Of a stretch of DNA of 64,000 nucleotides, positions 34,551 to 46,009 are shown in pieces; position 1 is the first letter of the stretch, and each line of letters begins with the position of its first letter. Location: NCBI GenBank assembly GCA_963932465.1, contig OZ010793.1:255389333-255453332 (forward strand), in the 5' to 3' direction. Origin of the DNA: Maratus speciosus. Lineage: Eukaryota > Arthropoda > Arachnida > Araneae > Salticidae. The position numbers were made by a program, and so were the translations under genes. The notes beneath the pieces were generated by a model. It searched no databases and was not told the origin of the DNA. It saw only the letters and a list, made by a program, of their open reading frames with translations.

Positions 34551-34891
34551 ACAAAGATGCAGCTAATTCTTTTTAAAGATTTCTCCAATAGTGTAAATAT
34601 TAACAACAATATCAAATATCTTTTCACTCACACATTCATTTATCTACGACAATACATAATTATGAAATAAGTTTTTCCGTTCAAAATGTCCGTTTTTCAA
34701 AAGGAGATTTTTTGTCGATCGTTTAAGCGCGGATTAAATACTGGTAAAAGTTAAATAAAATATCACATAATGATATAAATATTTTTTTATCAATACATAA
34801 ATTTATCAATAGCAAAATACAAATTTTTTATATAAAACATTCAGATTCAAAATCGTCAGAAGTGCCGATGTCACAATCTAGTTCTAATTAT
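34551..34891. other. Subterminal non-coding part of the Academ-like element
   Basis: AT-rich sequence between the left TIR and the terminal coding exon. No motif was recognised. Confidence 0.4.
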
Positions 34892-35080
34892 TCATCGTTT
34901 TCTCTTTCTCGATTCTCTTAATACGTCATGAATTTCTAAGGGTGTTGGGTCCCCTTTAAACCATGTAGGCTTCAAATAGCCATCCAAAAACCAACCACAA
35001 TCTTCAGGATTGACTTTAACGCAGCATGCATCGGTTGCATGAAGCCGCATAGAATTAACATATATTGTGCGCGAAATTTT
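34892..35080 (-). pseudogene. Academ-like protein, C-terminal exon
   Basis: It follows a clean acceptor (attaaaacag ending at 35081) and is open for 63 codons to the stop at 34894-34892. It reads KISRTIYVNSMRLHATDACC, then VNPEDCGWFLDGYLKPTW and FKGDPTPLEIHDVLRESRKRKR. The CxW…PxWFxGxxxP pattern is the usual C-terminus of this transposon protein family, and the KISRTIYVNS start continues the IPPCWISLKH end of the upstream exon. It is itself undamaged but belongs to a gene broken upstream. Confidence 0.6.
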
Positions 35081-36178
35081 CTGTTTTAATAGGGTAAGAC
35101 CTATCTAACATATTTAAAAAGGACAGAGCCTGAAAGATATTTAAACGTGCACAGTGAGAGCTTCGCTGGAAAATATGACTTGCAACGCAGAGTATAAAGA
35201 AAGTAAAAGTTAAACTGAAATGTGGGTAAGCAGCATTAAGATAAAACTATATTTGAAGAAAAAGCACAGAGTCATAAGTTCTGGGGAAGATGAGCAATTT
35301 ATTAGAAGATAATATTCACATTCTTGATTTCAGCTTAGATACCATAACATATTTCTTTTAAAAACAAATATAAGTTAAAATGACGATAAAATGCAACATG
35401 ATGAAAAATGACTAGATTCAATTAACATACCAATCACCAATTTGAGTAAAGCTGTTTCAAAAACGTAACTGAATTTGTAGGTATCACCGGTAAACATAAA
35501 TTAAGTAAATGGGGAAAATGAAAATACAACAAATATACTTAAATAGCTAAAGACTATTTCCCCGGCAACACTAAACGTTACCGCCGCTTGAAACATCCAA
35601 ACAAGTTTAAAACTCAGACGTGCGTCTGCCGTTGAATGTTCCGACCGCGGTGTAAAAACCATCCGATCGATGGCACGTGCCGGGAAAACACCCATTCGCT
35701 AGAATGTTCTGTGACATGACGTGAACTCAAACTTTATGAATAATTAAAATATATCGATGAATCAGATGATTCGCGATATGCTGCCATCTGGTGCCATACA
35801 GCAAACCGACTGAATCGATTACTTCGATTACGACGTAATCGATATTGTGTTCAACTGTCATGCCGTGAAAGAGCTAAAACGCTAATAAACTTTTAAAGTA
35901 AAATAAACTTAAACAAAACCTATTGTAAAGCAAAAACCTTGACAGCAAACTATTAAAGGGTAAGTTAACAATTAAACATAATAACGAAAGTGTATTTAAT
36001 AAAAGAAAAAGTTGCATTTACTATTGTGTAATATGTTAACAAAGTAAAACGATCTTTTAACTAAAAACTATGAAATGAAATTAACTATGAGGATGAATGA
36101 ATGTGAATGAATGAATAAATGCATTAAATGTGTGAGTATATGAGTGGGGTTTTTGAGCAATAAGACTGAATACTGATG
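35081..36178 (-). other. Probable intron of the Academ-like gene
   Basis: It separates the IPPCW-containing exon from the C-terminal exon. The acceptor side is clear; the donor is not obvious and may be mutated. No coding motif was recognised in the 1.1 kb. Confidence 0.4.
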
Positions 36179-38883
36179 TTAATTTCTATCATGTTTCAGT
36201 GAGATCCAGCATGGTGGAATCATATTGGAGTCGATGCCTTTAATCTTCTTCATGAACTGTTCTTTGCCTTTGTTCATTGAATATGTTTTTTGGAACAGCT
36301 GATATCTAGTGTCATTGATATTATAACATTGCTTGATCACATAAAGAAGGGCAGTAAACTCCTGAACAGGTTGAATTTTATCTTCTAGGAGTACATCTAC
36401 TGTATCTGTCAATGATGCGAATATTTCCTGGAAATCCATTAGTCTTGAAAATATTTTAAAACGCTTGACTTTCCCTTTATTATAAAAAAACGTTGTGTAA
36501 TCACAGCCCGTAAACACGTGGAAAGCTGGCAAAGTCAGGCATAAAGTAGAACCCAATTTCATTGCAAGCTCAGTACATTTAATGCAATCAAGATCTTTCT
36601 CATTGCTTTTCTTTGATGATAAACCCGCCAACTAAATTTGAGTCTGCGGAATATTGTGGATAGTGGCCAGTAAAATTACAAAGACATTGGTGTCATTTGC
36701 TTTGACCAATATTTTCGAATTAGGTGGCGCTTTTGTTATATGAAACATTATCCGCGTATCTGCTCTTCATGTTGACATAAATAATCTTCTTTTTCACGTT
36801 TCACGACGTGGTTTCCGACAGTTTGGTAAGAAAAACTGTGTTCTCCAACTGTTATAATTTTTTTTTTTTTTTGGATTATTGAAAGTAGATTATCATTTTC
36901 CCAGTAATTAGCGAAGAATTGTACCAGGGCTTCTTTGAGATTTCTGAGAAAATCGCTAGGTCTTGGTTGAAGATGTCCTTGGATGACATACGGTCTATCG
37001 AACTCCAGTCGACTTTGTCGTTCACAGTCTTTGATAGAGGGTATAATGTGTCCATCAAAAATTGTGTATTTCAGGGGTATTACTTGTGCACAGTTTTATT
37101 AAGATTGATTCAGCAACCTTGTCAAATGTCTGCGGCATAGATGATCCGATAACATACAGGTAATAAAAACCGTTTATTATTTCAATATCGATACCAGTAG
37201 GCTCAACTGTTTCGACGTTAGACTTTAATATTTGGGCTAGTTTGAATTTGTCAGTCTTCAGCAAGTCACCAGTACACGAGAAAAGAGCAGGCGGTACAGG
37301 CGCTAATGGAAACATTAAGCAGTACTCTGTGTTTATGTCTTTCTCAATACTAATCGCAAGTAATTGGCCAAAGATGTCTAATTCCATTTTAAGAAAAGCC
37401 TTTTGAGTTTTATCTTTGCTGGTTTGAGCTTTGACGGCAAACTGTGAAGCGAAATTCAGGATTTTGTTATGTTTTATTGTTTTTTCGAACCTTCCGGGAG
37501 TGGAATTGCACTCTGAAATAAACGTCAATTTTTGTTGATTTCCAACCGACTTAACTTTGATTAGAAAATCACAAACTTCAGTAGATGCTGCCTTACTAAT
37601 TGAAATATTGAACAGAATATTTTTATCGATACTCTCAACGAAAGGATTCAGCGTATTTCTTAGTCTTAATGACACTCTGAAGACTTTAGTTATCCTTTTT
37701 TATTCGACTCATGTGCAAGGCATGACAGGTATCATCTTTTTGCGATAGACCGACATTTCCTTTAACGGTGAATACAATTTTGGTCCTTATGCTGTGACTA
37801 AATGCCCATCTTTGTCGCGCTGATATAGACTCTTCTGCAAGATTATATGTTAATTGATTTGAGGCATCAGCATTAATAGTCTGTTCTAACGTCAAGTCAA
37901 CGGGTGATCGGGAGAATTCAAAATTGGTATCGGATTAGTACGTCGGATATTAGTACGTCGGATACCAAATGCTCCTCATCTAAATTCAGATACCACACGC
38001 GAGTTGCTGTTCTGTGCCTTCATAAGATTGTTGACGTACATAATGGACCACCTGGCATAATTTGGCTCGTTCAATGAAAAGAACAGTCGGACATGTTGTA
38101 AATGGAGTCTATATACAACTCAAAATCACTACACCGGATGCTTCTTGAAAACCGAAGAAACAAATTAATGAACTCACAGTACTGGAGATCGTATTGAGCT
38201 GTCTTCCCATGCTCACCGAGCAAAATTTTTTTGCAATATTCTTTGTAGCCATTTACGATTTTCCTCAGTACTTGAGGTAAGTCAATTTGGTACCCAATGA
38301 TATTTACAATTTGATCCTTCAAAATTTGTAAAAGTTCGCCAAGCATCTCAGGATTTGATTCATGCTTAGACAAATACTGCTCGAAGTGCTTGTAGTGCAG
38401 CGGAAGCCAATGAATGGAGACGCTTGCAGCGATTAAAATGCTTGCTGTCTAGAAATCTATTGGTTAAGCCTCCTGCTAAGACCTCTGCTTGAACCAAAAC
38501 GTCCACTAATCCACTGCAGTCTGTATATTTACCAATGGCTTTAAAAAATGCCATCTGAGTATGAAGTGCCCCCAAATTAATAAATATAGTGTTGTATATC
38601 GGCTTTTAACTTTGCTGTATTTGCATCGCCATTTTAGCTATAGCTAAGTCGTATGTGACAATTATTAATTCTTCATTACTCTCTTCAGCAATTTCATTTG
38701 CAATAATGAGCATTTCATTTACTATAGCATATGACGTCGAAGAATTAATTGAAGGTAAATAATGTATGGTTTGAGTTTGACTACTATCGGTCGTAACCAT
38801 GCAATTGTAGCCTAACCACATAGGTACTGAATCAAGTCGTGCTAAAGACATCATCCTCAGTAAATCCATTTCAATGGAAATAT
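36179..38883 (-). pseudogene. Academ-like transposon protein, XPG/PIN-nuclease-like, multiply broken
   Basis: The exon starts after an acceptor (cgttttcag, ending 38884). In order: EMDLLRMMSLARLDSVPMW; IVTYDLAIAKMAMQIQ; a stop near 38610; GALHTQMAFFKAIGKY; DSKHFNRCKRLH; a frameshift near 38370; a frameshift near 38070; NEPNYARWSIMYV; a stop near 37985; a 15-bp tandem duplication with a frameshift near 37930; FSRSPVDLTLEQTINADAS; a frameshift near 37680; RNTLNPFVES…FNISISKAAS; a frameshift near 37065; IIPSIKDCERQSR; damage near an A tract at 36860; HEE/ADTRIMFHITK; VKANDTNVFVILLA; a stop near 36630; and LPAFHVFTGCDYTTFFYNKG. The ADTR, NDTNVFV and GCDYT…KG motifs parallel the XPG-I/H3TH acidic motifs (EAEA, SxDxD, GxDYxxG). 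The nuclease role and family name are inference. At least three stops and five shifts make it inactive. Confidence 0.7.
37923..37956. repeat. 15-bp tandem duplication in the Academ-like gene
   Basis: The phrase tagtacgtcggata is repeated directly, duplicating an IRRTN peptide and accompanying the frameshift before FSRSPVDLT. Confidence 0.7.
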
Positions 38884-39064
38884 CTGAAAACGTAAACATG
38901 CAACATTAAAAAAAGAAAGACCACAACAAGGTAGACGCTAAATAACAAAAATATTACAAGAAAGGGAAGTTTCTTCCCCATTATTACTAAAGGTGCTGCG
39001 ATTGTAATTGCATTACCATTACGTTCTATGGAACTGTCTGATCTTGTATGTTAATCTATGCTTC

Positions 39065-39556
39065 ACTGTATCCTTGTCAAATGGAATTGTGCGTGCCACG
39101 CTTCTCTGTCACTCTCAATGCTCATGCAGAAAATTGATCATCTTAAATCTAGGCAACCATGGATTCAACAAACTTTTTGATAAGGCAACCTAATACGGTT
39201 GGAATGGGAATAAAATAAGCTTTCATTTTATGTGTAATTCGATTAAATAACTTATGAAGGTATATTAATAACGCACCTGGCAACCCCATAGTTGGGCAGA
39301 GTCGAGAATAGGCAAACTTTATTTTTTGAATTGCTTGGGGTATATTCTCTCAGCTGATTATAGAGTTTCATAAATAACTAATCGAGGAAGTTGACCAAAA
39401 AAAAATTAAACATTTTATTGTTTAACATTATCGGCACGTGATTTAGCTAGGCAGCCTATTTGCGATGTATCAATGCATACATTATCTAACATATATTCTT
39501 TATTATCATTAAGCAACAAATGAGGGTATATATTTCTTATACCGGATCTCGTACTA
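39065..39556. repeat. Long TIR, right arm
   Basis: Reverse complement of 34056-34550, diverged mainly by point changes and small indels. Confidence 0.85.
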
Positions 39557-39559
39557 TAA

Positions 39560-40011
39560 AGGCAGTGCAATGAATCTGGCCCAGTGTTTATAAGTGTACT
39601 TAAAATGTTTTGTACCTGGGCTTTCCTGGTCCTTATACTTGTAAGGACCCTCAGTTGGAATAAAAGATTTTTGTTTTACCTTTAAAAGTAATTTACTACT
39701 CAAACATTTCTTTGACCCAGGCCCATTAATCTCTTTGATAAAACCTTTTCTTTTTTAATGTAATAATTGATAGTTGCAGATAAGTAGTAAACTTAATTGC
39801 TGTTTGTTTTACATTCAATTCATCTGCGTTGGTGCAAAAAACAGGATTATATGATTTTCTTTTAACTTTTCAAAACCGCTATTTTAAAATAGCAATCTTA
39901 TTTAATTGCAAATATCTGTTGATAAATAAGACATTCCTTCTTGTAATAGTTGTAAGGTTCGTGAAAATATTTCTTGGCAGTAAGTAAATCTATCCAAGTG
40001 AAATAAATCAG
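39560..40011 (+). other. Intersectin intron, gene-free
   Basis: Nothing recognised. Confidence 0.4.
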
Positions 40012-40214
40012 TTAACCCCTTCGAGGGGGTGGGATATAACATATCCTACTTAGTTTTAATTTCCAAATATCACATCGACACCAGAATTTTTAAATAAAGT
40101 TATGATTTTGTAATGTATGTATATAAAAACTTATCAGATAAATTTTAAACCCTGGCGTCAATCACTCATTTGAACCTTTTAACAACAGAAGTACTTTGCC
40201 CCTTAAAGAGTTAA
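40012..40214. mobile_element. TTAA-ended MITE
   Basis: TTAACCCCTTCGAGGGGG at the left and CCCCTTAAAGAGTTAA at the right; 203 bp, non-coding. It lies 150 bp upstream of an intersectin exon. Confidence 0.65.
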
Positions 40215-40365
40215 AGCAAAAGTTACTCCTTGTATAAAGTAATTCTTCTTAGGGTGGGAAAGAGGAACCTTCCATTTTTGCTGTTTCAGGTATTTTTGTA
40301 TGAATTTAGTCACCTCTTTTATATACTGAAAATTTTAATTGATTTTAAAACCTTTTATTTTTTAG

Positions 40366-40427
40366 CTTGGTTGGTTTCCTAAATCTTATGTAAAACTTAT
40401 ATCTGGACCAATGAAAGTCAATGATAA
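40366..40427 (+). CDS. ITSN: Intersectin exon: end of SH3B
   Basis: It begins LGWFPKSYVKLISGPMKVND after acceptor ttttttag (40365) and ends with two bases of a codon before donor GTAAGT. GWFPKSYV is the ALYDF-distal PxxY-type motif that closes an SH3 domain and supplies the Pro and Tyr of the ligand groove. It completes the WWFGEF half encoded at 21276-21419, in phase 0, across an 18.9-kb intron packed with transposons. Confidence is high because of motif and phase. Confidence 0.92.
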
Positions 40428-42151
40428 GTAAGTATTTAATCATTAATTATTTTTAATAAAATGTGTAACTTTCAAATATATTTTATAGTTCGGCATGTAA
40501 AATGAGCTATTCTAAATTTTGCAGTTTCAGCTTATATCTATTCTACAAAATGACCCCTAAATTATCAGTTGTCTATGAATGAGTATAAATTTGATTTCCA
40601 TCCTGAAAATATTGCGTTTTCTTAATTCCTCACAAAGTTTTTATAAGATGCAGGAAGAAGGGTGAAAATGTAGTATTTCCCCGAGAGATTTCTTCTGAAG
40701 TTCCAAATTATGTAAATATGTACAGTCATCCTGTAAATAGAAATATGTCTTGTAGTACAGAGTTTTATTAAACATACTTTCTACTAAAGTATAGAGTGGC
40801 ATTTCTTTTTAAAGTGATGAGTCGATTGTTAAATATTATGGCGCCTACTTATGGAAAGTAAGGTAGCTATAAGGTTTCATTATTTTAAGAATAAAACATT
40901 GCTTTTATATGATATGGGCTTTTCTACTAAATGTATACAAGCTGAACATGTCAATTTGTTCATGAATTTATCTATCTTACCAGATGTTGATTTTCTGATT
41001 TATCTTTACTAAAAGAATAAAGATTTTTCATGATTTTACTCTTAAAATGGTACATAACATTTAAAATTTTAGCTACTATATAAATTTACTGCATGAATCC
41101 TTTATTTTAACTTGCATAATAAAAAGCTATAAAATGATGTCTGTACTGTTATTATATAATTCAAATATGTGAAAGGGAACTTTAATATGGTGCAAAATTC
41201 ACTATTTGTTTCATCTCTCTCTCTCTTGCATTATCACAAAGTCAACATTTTGATTGTTTAAGATAAAAGATTTTAATATGCTGAAAGTTGTAAAGAATTA
41301 CGATTATGAAATTAATGAAACAGTGGGTTTAACCACCTTCAACATTTACCAAGGATAAGTCAGTGGTAAAAGCACCGTTTTCTTATTCTTGCTGCTGGTG
41401 AAGTGGTTAATTAATTCAGAGCTTTCCCCTCCCCCTCTCCCCAATTAAATTTTTGCAGAAAATAAACTGGATTAGTGTATCTGTGTCTGTGCATTTAATC
41501 ATATTTCACATTACAATCCATAATAATTAAATCTCTGAAACCAGTTGAAATTTTATTTGGAACAACAGTAATATGAAAGAAATGAAACTGTGGTTGAAAG
41601 TTTCAAATATTAAATAAACTGAATATGACTTACAGAACTGAGTTTCAGGCCCATGATCTACAAATTTGCTGGATGTAATGTAATCAATATTTATAGTGTT
41701 TTTTATTAGACTTTTTGTCCTTCTGAAAGAGATGAATTATCAACCATTTAAGCACAGTTGTTGAATTGTTATGATGTTTAGAAGGTGTCTTTACCTGAAT
41801 AAGGAGAACTTGAGCCCCTTCCTTTCCTATGCCTCTGATATATTATTGTGCTGATTTTTGTGAAATTTAGTGGTATATACTTTACTCTAATGACTACAGC
41901 TCCTGTTCTGTTTAGCCATCATGAGCGATAAAAAAAAAATTACTATAATATTGTACCATCCAACTCTTAAATGATCCAACTGCTGCCAAATACAATTTAT
42001 ATAATTTAGTTTTCAATAATTTAAAATAATAAAAAAAATCGTAGTCTTATTCATGTTTCTGATGCATGTTACTTAGTGAGTTTGTGTTTTTTAAGTAAGT
42101 ATGGTGTTGAAATGTGAATGTGTTTTGAAGTTTGAAATTATGTTCCTGTAG
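40428..42151 (+). other. Intersectin intron
   Basis: AT-rich with a short (tc)n tract near 41216. Its acceptor is ttcctgtag (42151). Confidence 0.5.
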
Positions 42152-42219
42152 TTTTCAAGACAATGCCTTTGATAGAAATGAATTGCAAGAACCTCCTGAA
42201 GTCACAACATCCCCTCCAG
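42152..42219 (+). CDS. ITSN: Intersectin micro-exon, SH3B-SH3C linker
   Basis: The first T completes the codon left open by the previous exon. The exon then reads FQDNAFDRNELQEPPEVTTS PP and ends one base into a Glu codon before donor GTAAGT. The phase on both sides agrees with the neighbours, and the composition (acidic, then Pro/Thr-rich) is linker-like. There is no domain, so the call rests on splice geometry. Confidence 0.75.
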
Positions 42220-42221
42220 GT

Positions 42222-42322
42222 AAGTTTTTCTTTGTACATTTGTATGTAAAAAGGAGAGTGGACTAAGTATCCAATTTTTCTTTGTACATTTGTATGTAAA
42301 AAGGAGAGTGGACTAAGTATCC
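42222..42322. repeat. Perfect ~50-bp tandem duplication next to a splice donor
   Basis: The phrase ttttctttgtacatttgtat, followed by gtaaaaaggagagtggacta and agtatcc, occurs twice in a row, starting two bases after the donor GTAAG. The copies are essentially identical, so the event is recent. Confidence 0.9.
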
Positions 42323-42479
42323 CATTGAAAGATTTTATTTTTTTTATTCTGTGTTCTTTATTTTTTAATTATGAATTATATTTTGGTAACTTTGAAAATA
42401 TACAAACCTTAATGAAAATTCTATAAAAAATCCCCCATGAATCTTTATTTTTTACTTTCTTCTATCTATAATAGAAGAA

Positions 42480-43425
42480 AGTATTGTAAAATTTTTCTGA
42501 TGGATTTACATGTTTTAGGGGTTAAAGATCCCCAAAAACAAGTTTATGCAAATGTGTGTTGCCACTCTACCATCGAAAAGTATATGAAGTTATGTGTAGA
42601 ATTGAACTAAATTTCATGCATGTGGAAGGAGGGGGGAGGGGTTGGCTATGGCAAGCATGTCCTCCTTGAATTTGGAAATATTCTGCTGGAAGGGAATGCT
42701 CTAATAGCGATTTTAGTACCGTTTTCATTATTGTACCATCAAAAAGGGTGTGAAATTATGCATAGAATAGAACCAAATTTCATGAATTAGTGTTAACTCT
42801 AGAAAAAAAAAGGGCCGCCGGGCGGGAATTTTTCAAAAATGGGACATTATTCTAAAAAAGGGTACATTTTTTCTAAAAGGGAACACTATTCTAAAAAAAG
42901 AGCACACTTGTACCTTGTTCACAAAAATATTTTGAACTGGTTTGTTTAGAGTCCCTAGAATTTGCGATCCCGAAATCAACTGAATTGCCACGGGGTAGGA
43001 AGTGTTAAAAAGGCAGCCGGGTGCATCGGAAGGATTTAAAAGAGAAAAAAAAAAATAGAAATTAAAAGGGCTGCCGGGCGCTACGCCCTGCTAAAGCGGC
43101 TTAGAGTCAACACTATGAAAATAGAGTTTATGGCTGTGGATCCTCCTCAAATTTGAAATTTTTCCACCAGAAAGAGGCATTGGCTGTAATAGTGATTTTT
43201 GGACCATTTTCATTATTGTGCCATCGAAAAGTATATAAAGTTATTCATAGAATTGAACAAAATTTCATATGTTTTTGGCTGTGGCGAGCAGATCCTCCTT
43301 AAATTTGGAAAGATCAGGCATGAAAGAGTTCCTCCTGAAGGAAGAATTCCACTTTTTAAAAAGCAAATTTGGTCATTCTCTGGATTGATGCAAAAATGCA
43401 AAGAAAACATTAGAAGCATATGGGG
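42480..43425. repeat. Three diverged repeat units interrupted by a MITE
   Basis: The phrase accatcgaaaagtatat(g/a)aag followed by agaattgaac(t/a)aaatttcat recurs near 42570, 42738 and 43220. It is accompanied by tcctccttgaatttggaaa at about 42660, 43140 and 43298. A MITE at 42789-43114 splits the second unit from its tail. Confidence 0.65.
42789..43114. mobile_element. Small TIR element (AGTGTTRACTCTA)
   Basis: Left AGTGTTAACTCTA (42789) and right, reverse complement, AGTGTTGACTCTA (ending 43114). Both subterminal parts carry gggc(c/t)gccgggcg. The flanks share atgaa (42782-42786 and 43115-43119), offset by two bases on the left. At 326 bp it is non-coding. Confidence 0.6.
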
Positions 43426-43568
43426 GTGAGGGCAGGTTGTCTAGAAAACTTAATAATTAGATATTTTCTCTACTCCAAATCCTTGGAGTTTGTTTCTGAA
43501 TTGCTACACTATCAAATGAAAGGTGAGTTTTTATTATAAGCATCTGAAAATCATGTAAATTAAGTTCT

Positions 43569-43793
43569 TTAACCCTTTAAGCATCCTGCAGATTTCTCCA
43601 TTCATGTTCAACGATGCATAAAATAGTAGCTATGAAATGTATTGGTATGAGAATTTTTATTTGATAACCTTACATATTTATTTAACTTATTCACTTTAAA
43701 AAATTAGCTTTAATATCGATTTTGTGTTAAATCAGCCTTTGATTCCAAAAGTTACGTGACGGAAAAACACAGTTAGGACGCTTAAAGAGTTAA
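43569..43793. mobile_element. TTAA-ended MITE
   Basis: TTAACCCTTTAAGCATCC at the left and GGACGCTTAAAGAGTTAA at the right form an 18-bp imperfect inverted repeat with TTAA ends; 225 bp. Confidence 0.7.
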
Positions 43794-44874
43794 CTAGGGA
43801 AAGGAAGTTTCCATAAGGTTCTTTTTGGAATGGAATATTTTATTGTATTTATAAAATACTTCTGTGTAATTTCAGTGATGTATTTCTGGAGTAAAGATCA
43901 ATTTGGCATGCATATATTTAGCATTTTTTTTTTTTTTTTTTTTTTAAATCTTAAACAGTCAAATTGTTCCAAATGACACATTTATTTTGAAAAATTAATC
44001 TCTGCACTTCACATAAGTTCATCAGGTACATTTGGATGGATTTATACTTTTAGCAAACTGTTTCCAGGTTTCTTTTTTATTTTAATGAATTTATACATTT
44101 GTTGTTATTCATTTATTTTTTCTTTTAATACTTTCTAAGTTACAAAAAGAAAATAACAATCATATGTTCAGTTATTATTCATTTTATTGTATGAATAACT
44201 GTTAAAATGTGTCTAAATTATACCAGTTTGGCCTTATTGTATAAATGGAAAAAATTTTCCACCTTTTTTTTCCCATTTCCTACTTTTATGCCTGAAAGAT
44301 TCTGCTGGAAGGCGCCACTGTAATAGCAATTTGTGTCATTTTCTCAATTTTTTATAGTTCTGTTGTACATTGGCGGCTTTATTATTTGTAGTAAAAATTA
44401 TCTTATTTCCTACATGCATTAGACCTAGCTTTTTTGTTAAACAAAGGCAATTTTCAAGAATTTTTTTATGTATTTTATTGTCCCAGTTATTTGGATTGCA
44501 TTCAGAATATATTAGTCTGGATAATCAAAGTTTCACTATAATAAGACAATTTAAGGTAAACACATAAAGCTGGGCTAAGAATGTAACTTTTTAACAACCC
44601 GGTATTGGATTTTGAACTTTGGTACCTCTAATTTGGAAACATAAATGAAATTCAAAATCTATAAAAATGAATTGAGATCTAAGCACAAAAATATTAATGA
44701 TAATACATGTAAATGAAAATCATCTGGTAATGTTCCATTGTATTCATTCAAAAAATTTTCCAAAATGTATAGGAGTTTTGTATTTTTAAAGTATGGCTAG
44801 GATTAACTCCCATGAATGTTTTTAAAAAATATATCTCATGAAATTAAAATATAATTTAAAATTTATTATTATAG
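43794..44874 (+). other. Intersectin intron, gene-free
   Basis: AT-rich, with a T tract at 43926-43945. The acceptor attattatag (44874) closes it. No gene was seen. Confidence 0.5.
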
Positions 44875-45056
44875 AGGGTATGCCTGAATATTATGTGGCT
44901 ACATACGCTTATCAATCTCAAGAACCAGGTGATTTGTGCTTCCAAGTTGGTGAGACAATCTTAGTCACTAAAAAAGAAGGAGATTGGTGGACTGGAACAA
45001 TAGGAAACCGAACAGGCATTTTCCCCAGTAATTATGTTAAGAAAGTAGAAGGACAA
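44875..45056 (+). CDS. ITSN: Intersectin exon: SH3C domain
   Basis: One exon holds a whole SH3 domain: [19 protein letters not shown] (ALYDY-type strand and RT loop), [17 protein letters not shown] (with the conserved WW pair) and [19 protein letters not shown] (PSNYV groove motif). The first two bases complete a codon begun in the 42152-42219 exon, and it ends in phase 0 before donor GTGAGT. The EPGDLxF…[23 protein letters not shown] signature is that of the third SH3 domain of intersectins and binds proline-rich partners of the endocytic machinery. Together with the upstream SH3B it identifies the gene. Confidence 0.95.
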
Positions 45057-45804
45057 GTGAGTAATTTTCTATCCAGATTTTATTAATTTTGTTTCTTTTT
45101 TAAGTGTCTTTTTAATGAAAAATTTAAGTGCTTTCATAATTCATGTAAAAGTTTATAAATTTAGAATATTGCCACTAAATTTTTGTGGTATTATCCATGG
45201 GCTTTGTAGTGCTGTAATTTTTTAACTTATACTGCATTAATCTGCCTGGAGTTCAAGTAACTCTTGTCTTTCAAGCTCATAATCTCCTGTCATGTTATAG
45301 GGAAGAAGTTTTCCGTTTTAAACTTTAAAAGCTTGAAACTGTTGTAACAGAGTGCACGGTTTGTGGTTGGGAATAAAGGTAAAGAGTAAGAACATCAGTA
45401 AGGAAAGATTTAAAGAATTAAAAGGTGTCTGTAAATAGTATCTTGGGTCACATGAGAAGTATTTGTTCTTTTCTGAGCATCTGAGGGCTTTCTTGCATTT
45501 TCATAAAAATGCTTATAAAACTAAAGTTAATTAAATTTTCTTTCCCTGTTTTTTCTGAAGTAATTCATTCTCCTGTATTTGGCATGCATTTTAAAATACA
45601 ATTCTGTTAAAAATATTATCATCTACCATCGATTTAAGTTGTCTTGGGAAACTGAAAAATACAGGCAAACTACTTATAAGGTTAACTCATTCTTAAACTA
45701 ATGTTATAAAAATTACATTTAAAAATATATAAACAAAATAACAATAAATGTATACATATGTGTAAGCTGTTAGAAAAAAATATTAATAAACATACCTATA
45801 TATA
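45057..45804 (+). other. Intersectin intron before the LTR element
   Basis: AT-rich, nothing recognised. It ends in tatata, part of a TA tract used as the insertion site. Confidence 0.5.
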
Positions 45805-45882
45805 TGAAACGATAAAAGCTAAACCCCTTTATAAAATCCCCTTTTTGCCCCTTTTAAAATTTTTAAATCCCCGTTCCTGGAG
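45805..45882 (+). repeat. 5' LTR remnant
   Basis: Matches the first bases of the 3' LTR (tgaaacgataaaagctaaac, then ccctttttgccccttttaaa and tccccgtt), with an extra ataaaatccc stretch. It then breaks off into pol-side sequence. Confidence 0.7.
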
Positions 45883-46009
45883 CTAATGAGTCATCCAAAA
45901 ATACATCTAGTAATCAATGATGGTTTCTTATGTTCGGACATATACAAAAAGAAAAAGCTAGCTATAAAAAATCAAATAGAAATTGTCAAAAAATTGCTGA
46001 TGTAAAAGT

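Larger units (their letters stand above)
34056..39556 (-). mobile_element. Academ-like DNA transposon with ~0.5-kb TIRs, TAA duplication
   Basis: Inverted arms of about 490 bp (34056-34550 and 39065-39556) align along their whole length, with shared phrases such as atataccctcatttgtt, gttgcctattctcgactctg, ccaactatggggttgccag and ttgagagtgacagagaagcg. The outermost bases are tagt…acta, flanked by TAA at 34053-34055 and 39557-39559, a 3-bp duplication. The 5501-bp element carries one broken multi-exon gene on the minus strand, with motifs of an XPG/PIN-type nuclease family. A 3-bp TSD together with an XPG-like domain matches what is described for the Academ superfamily, so that name is inferred. 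It lies wholly inside an intersectin intron. Confidence 0.75.
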
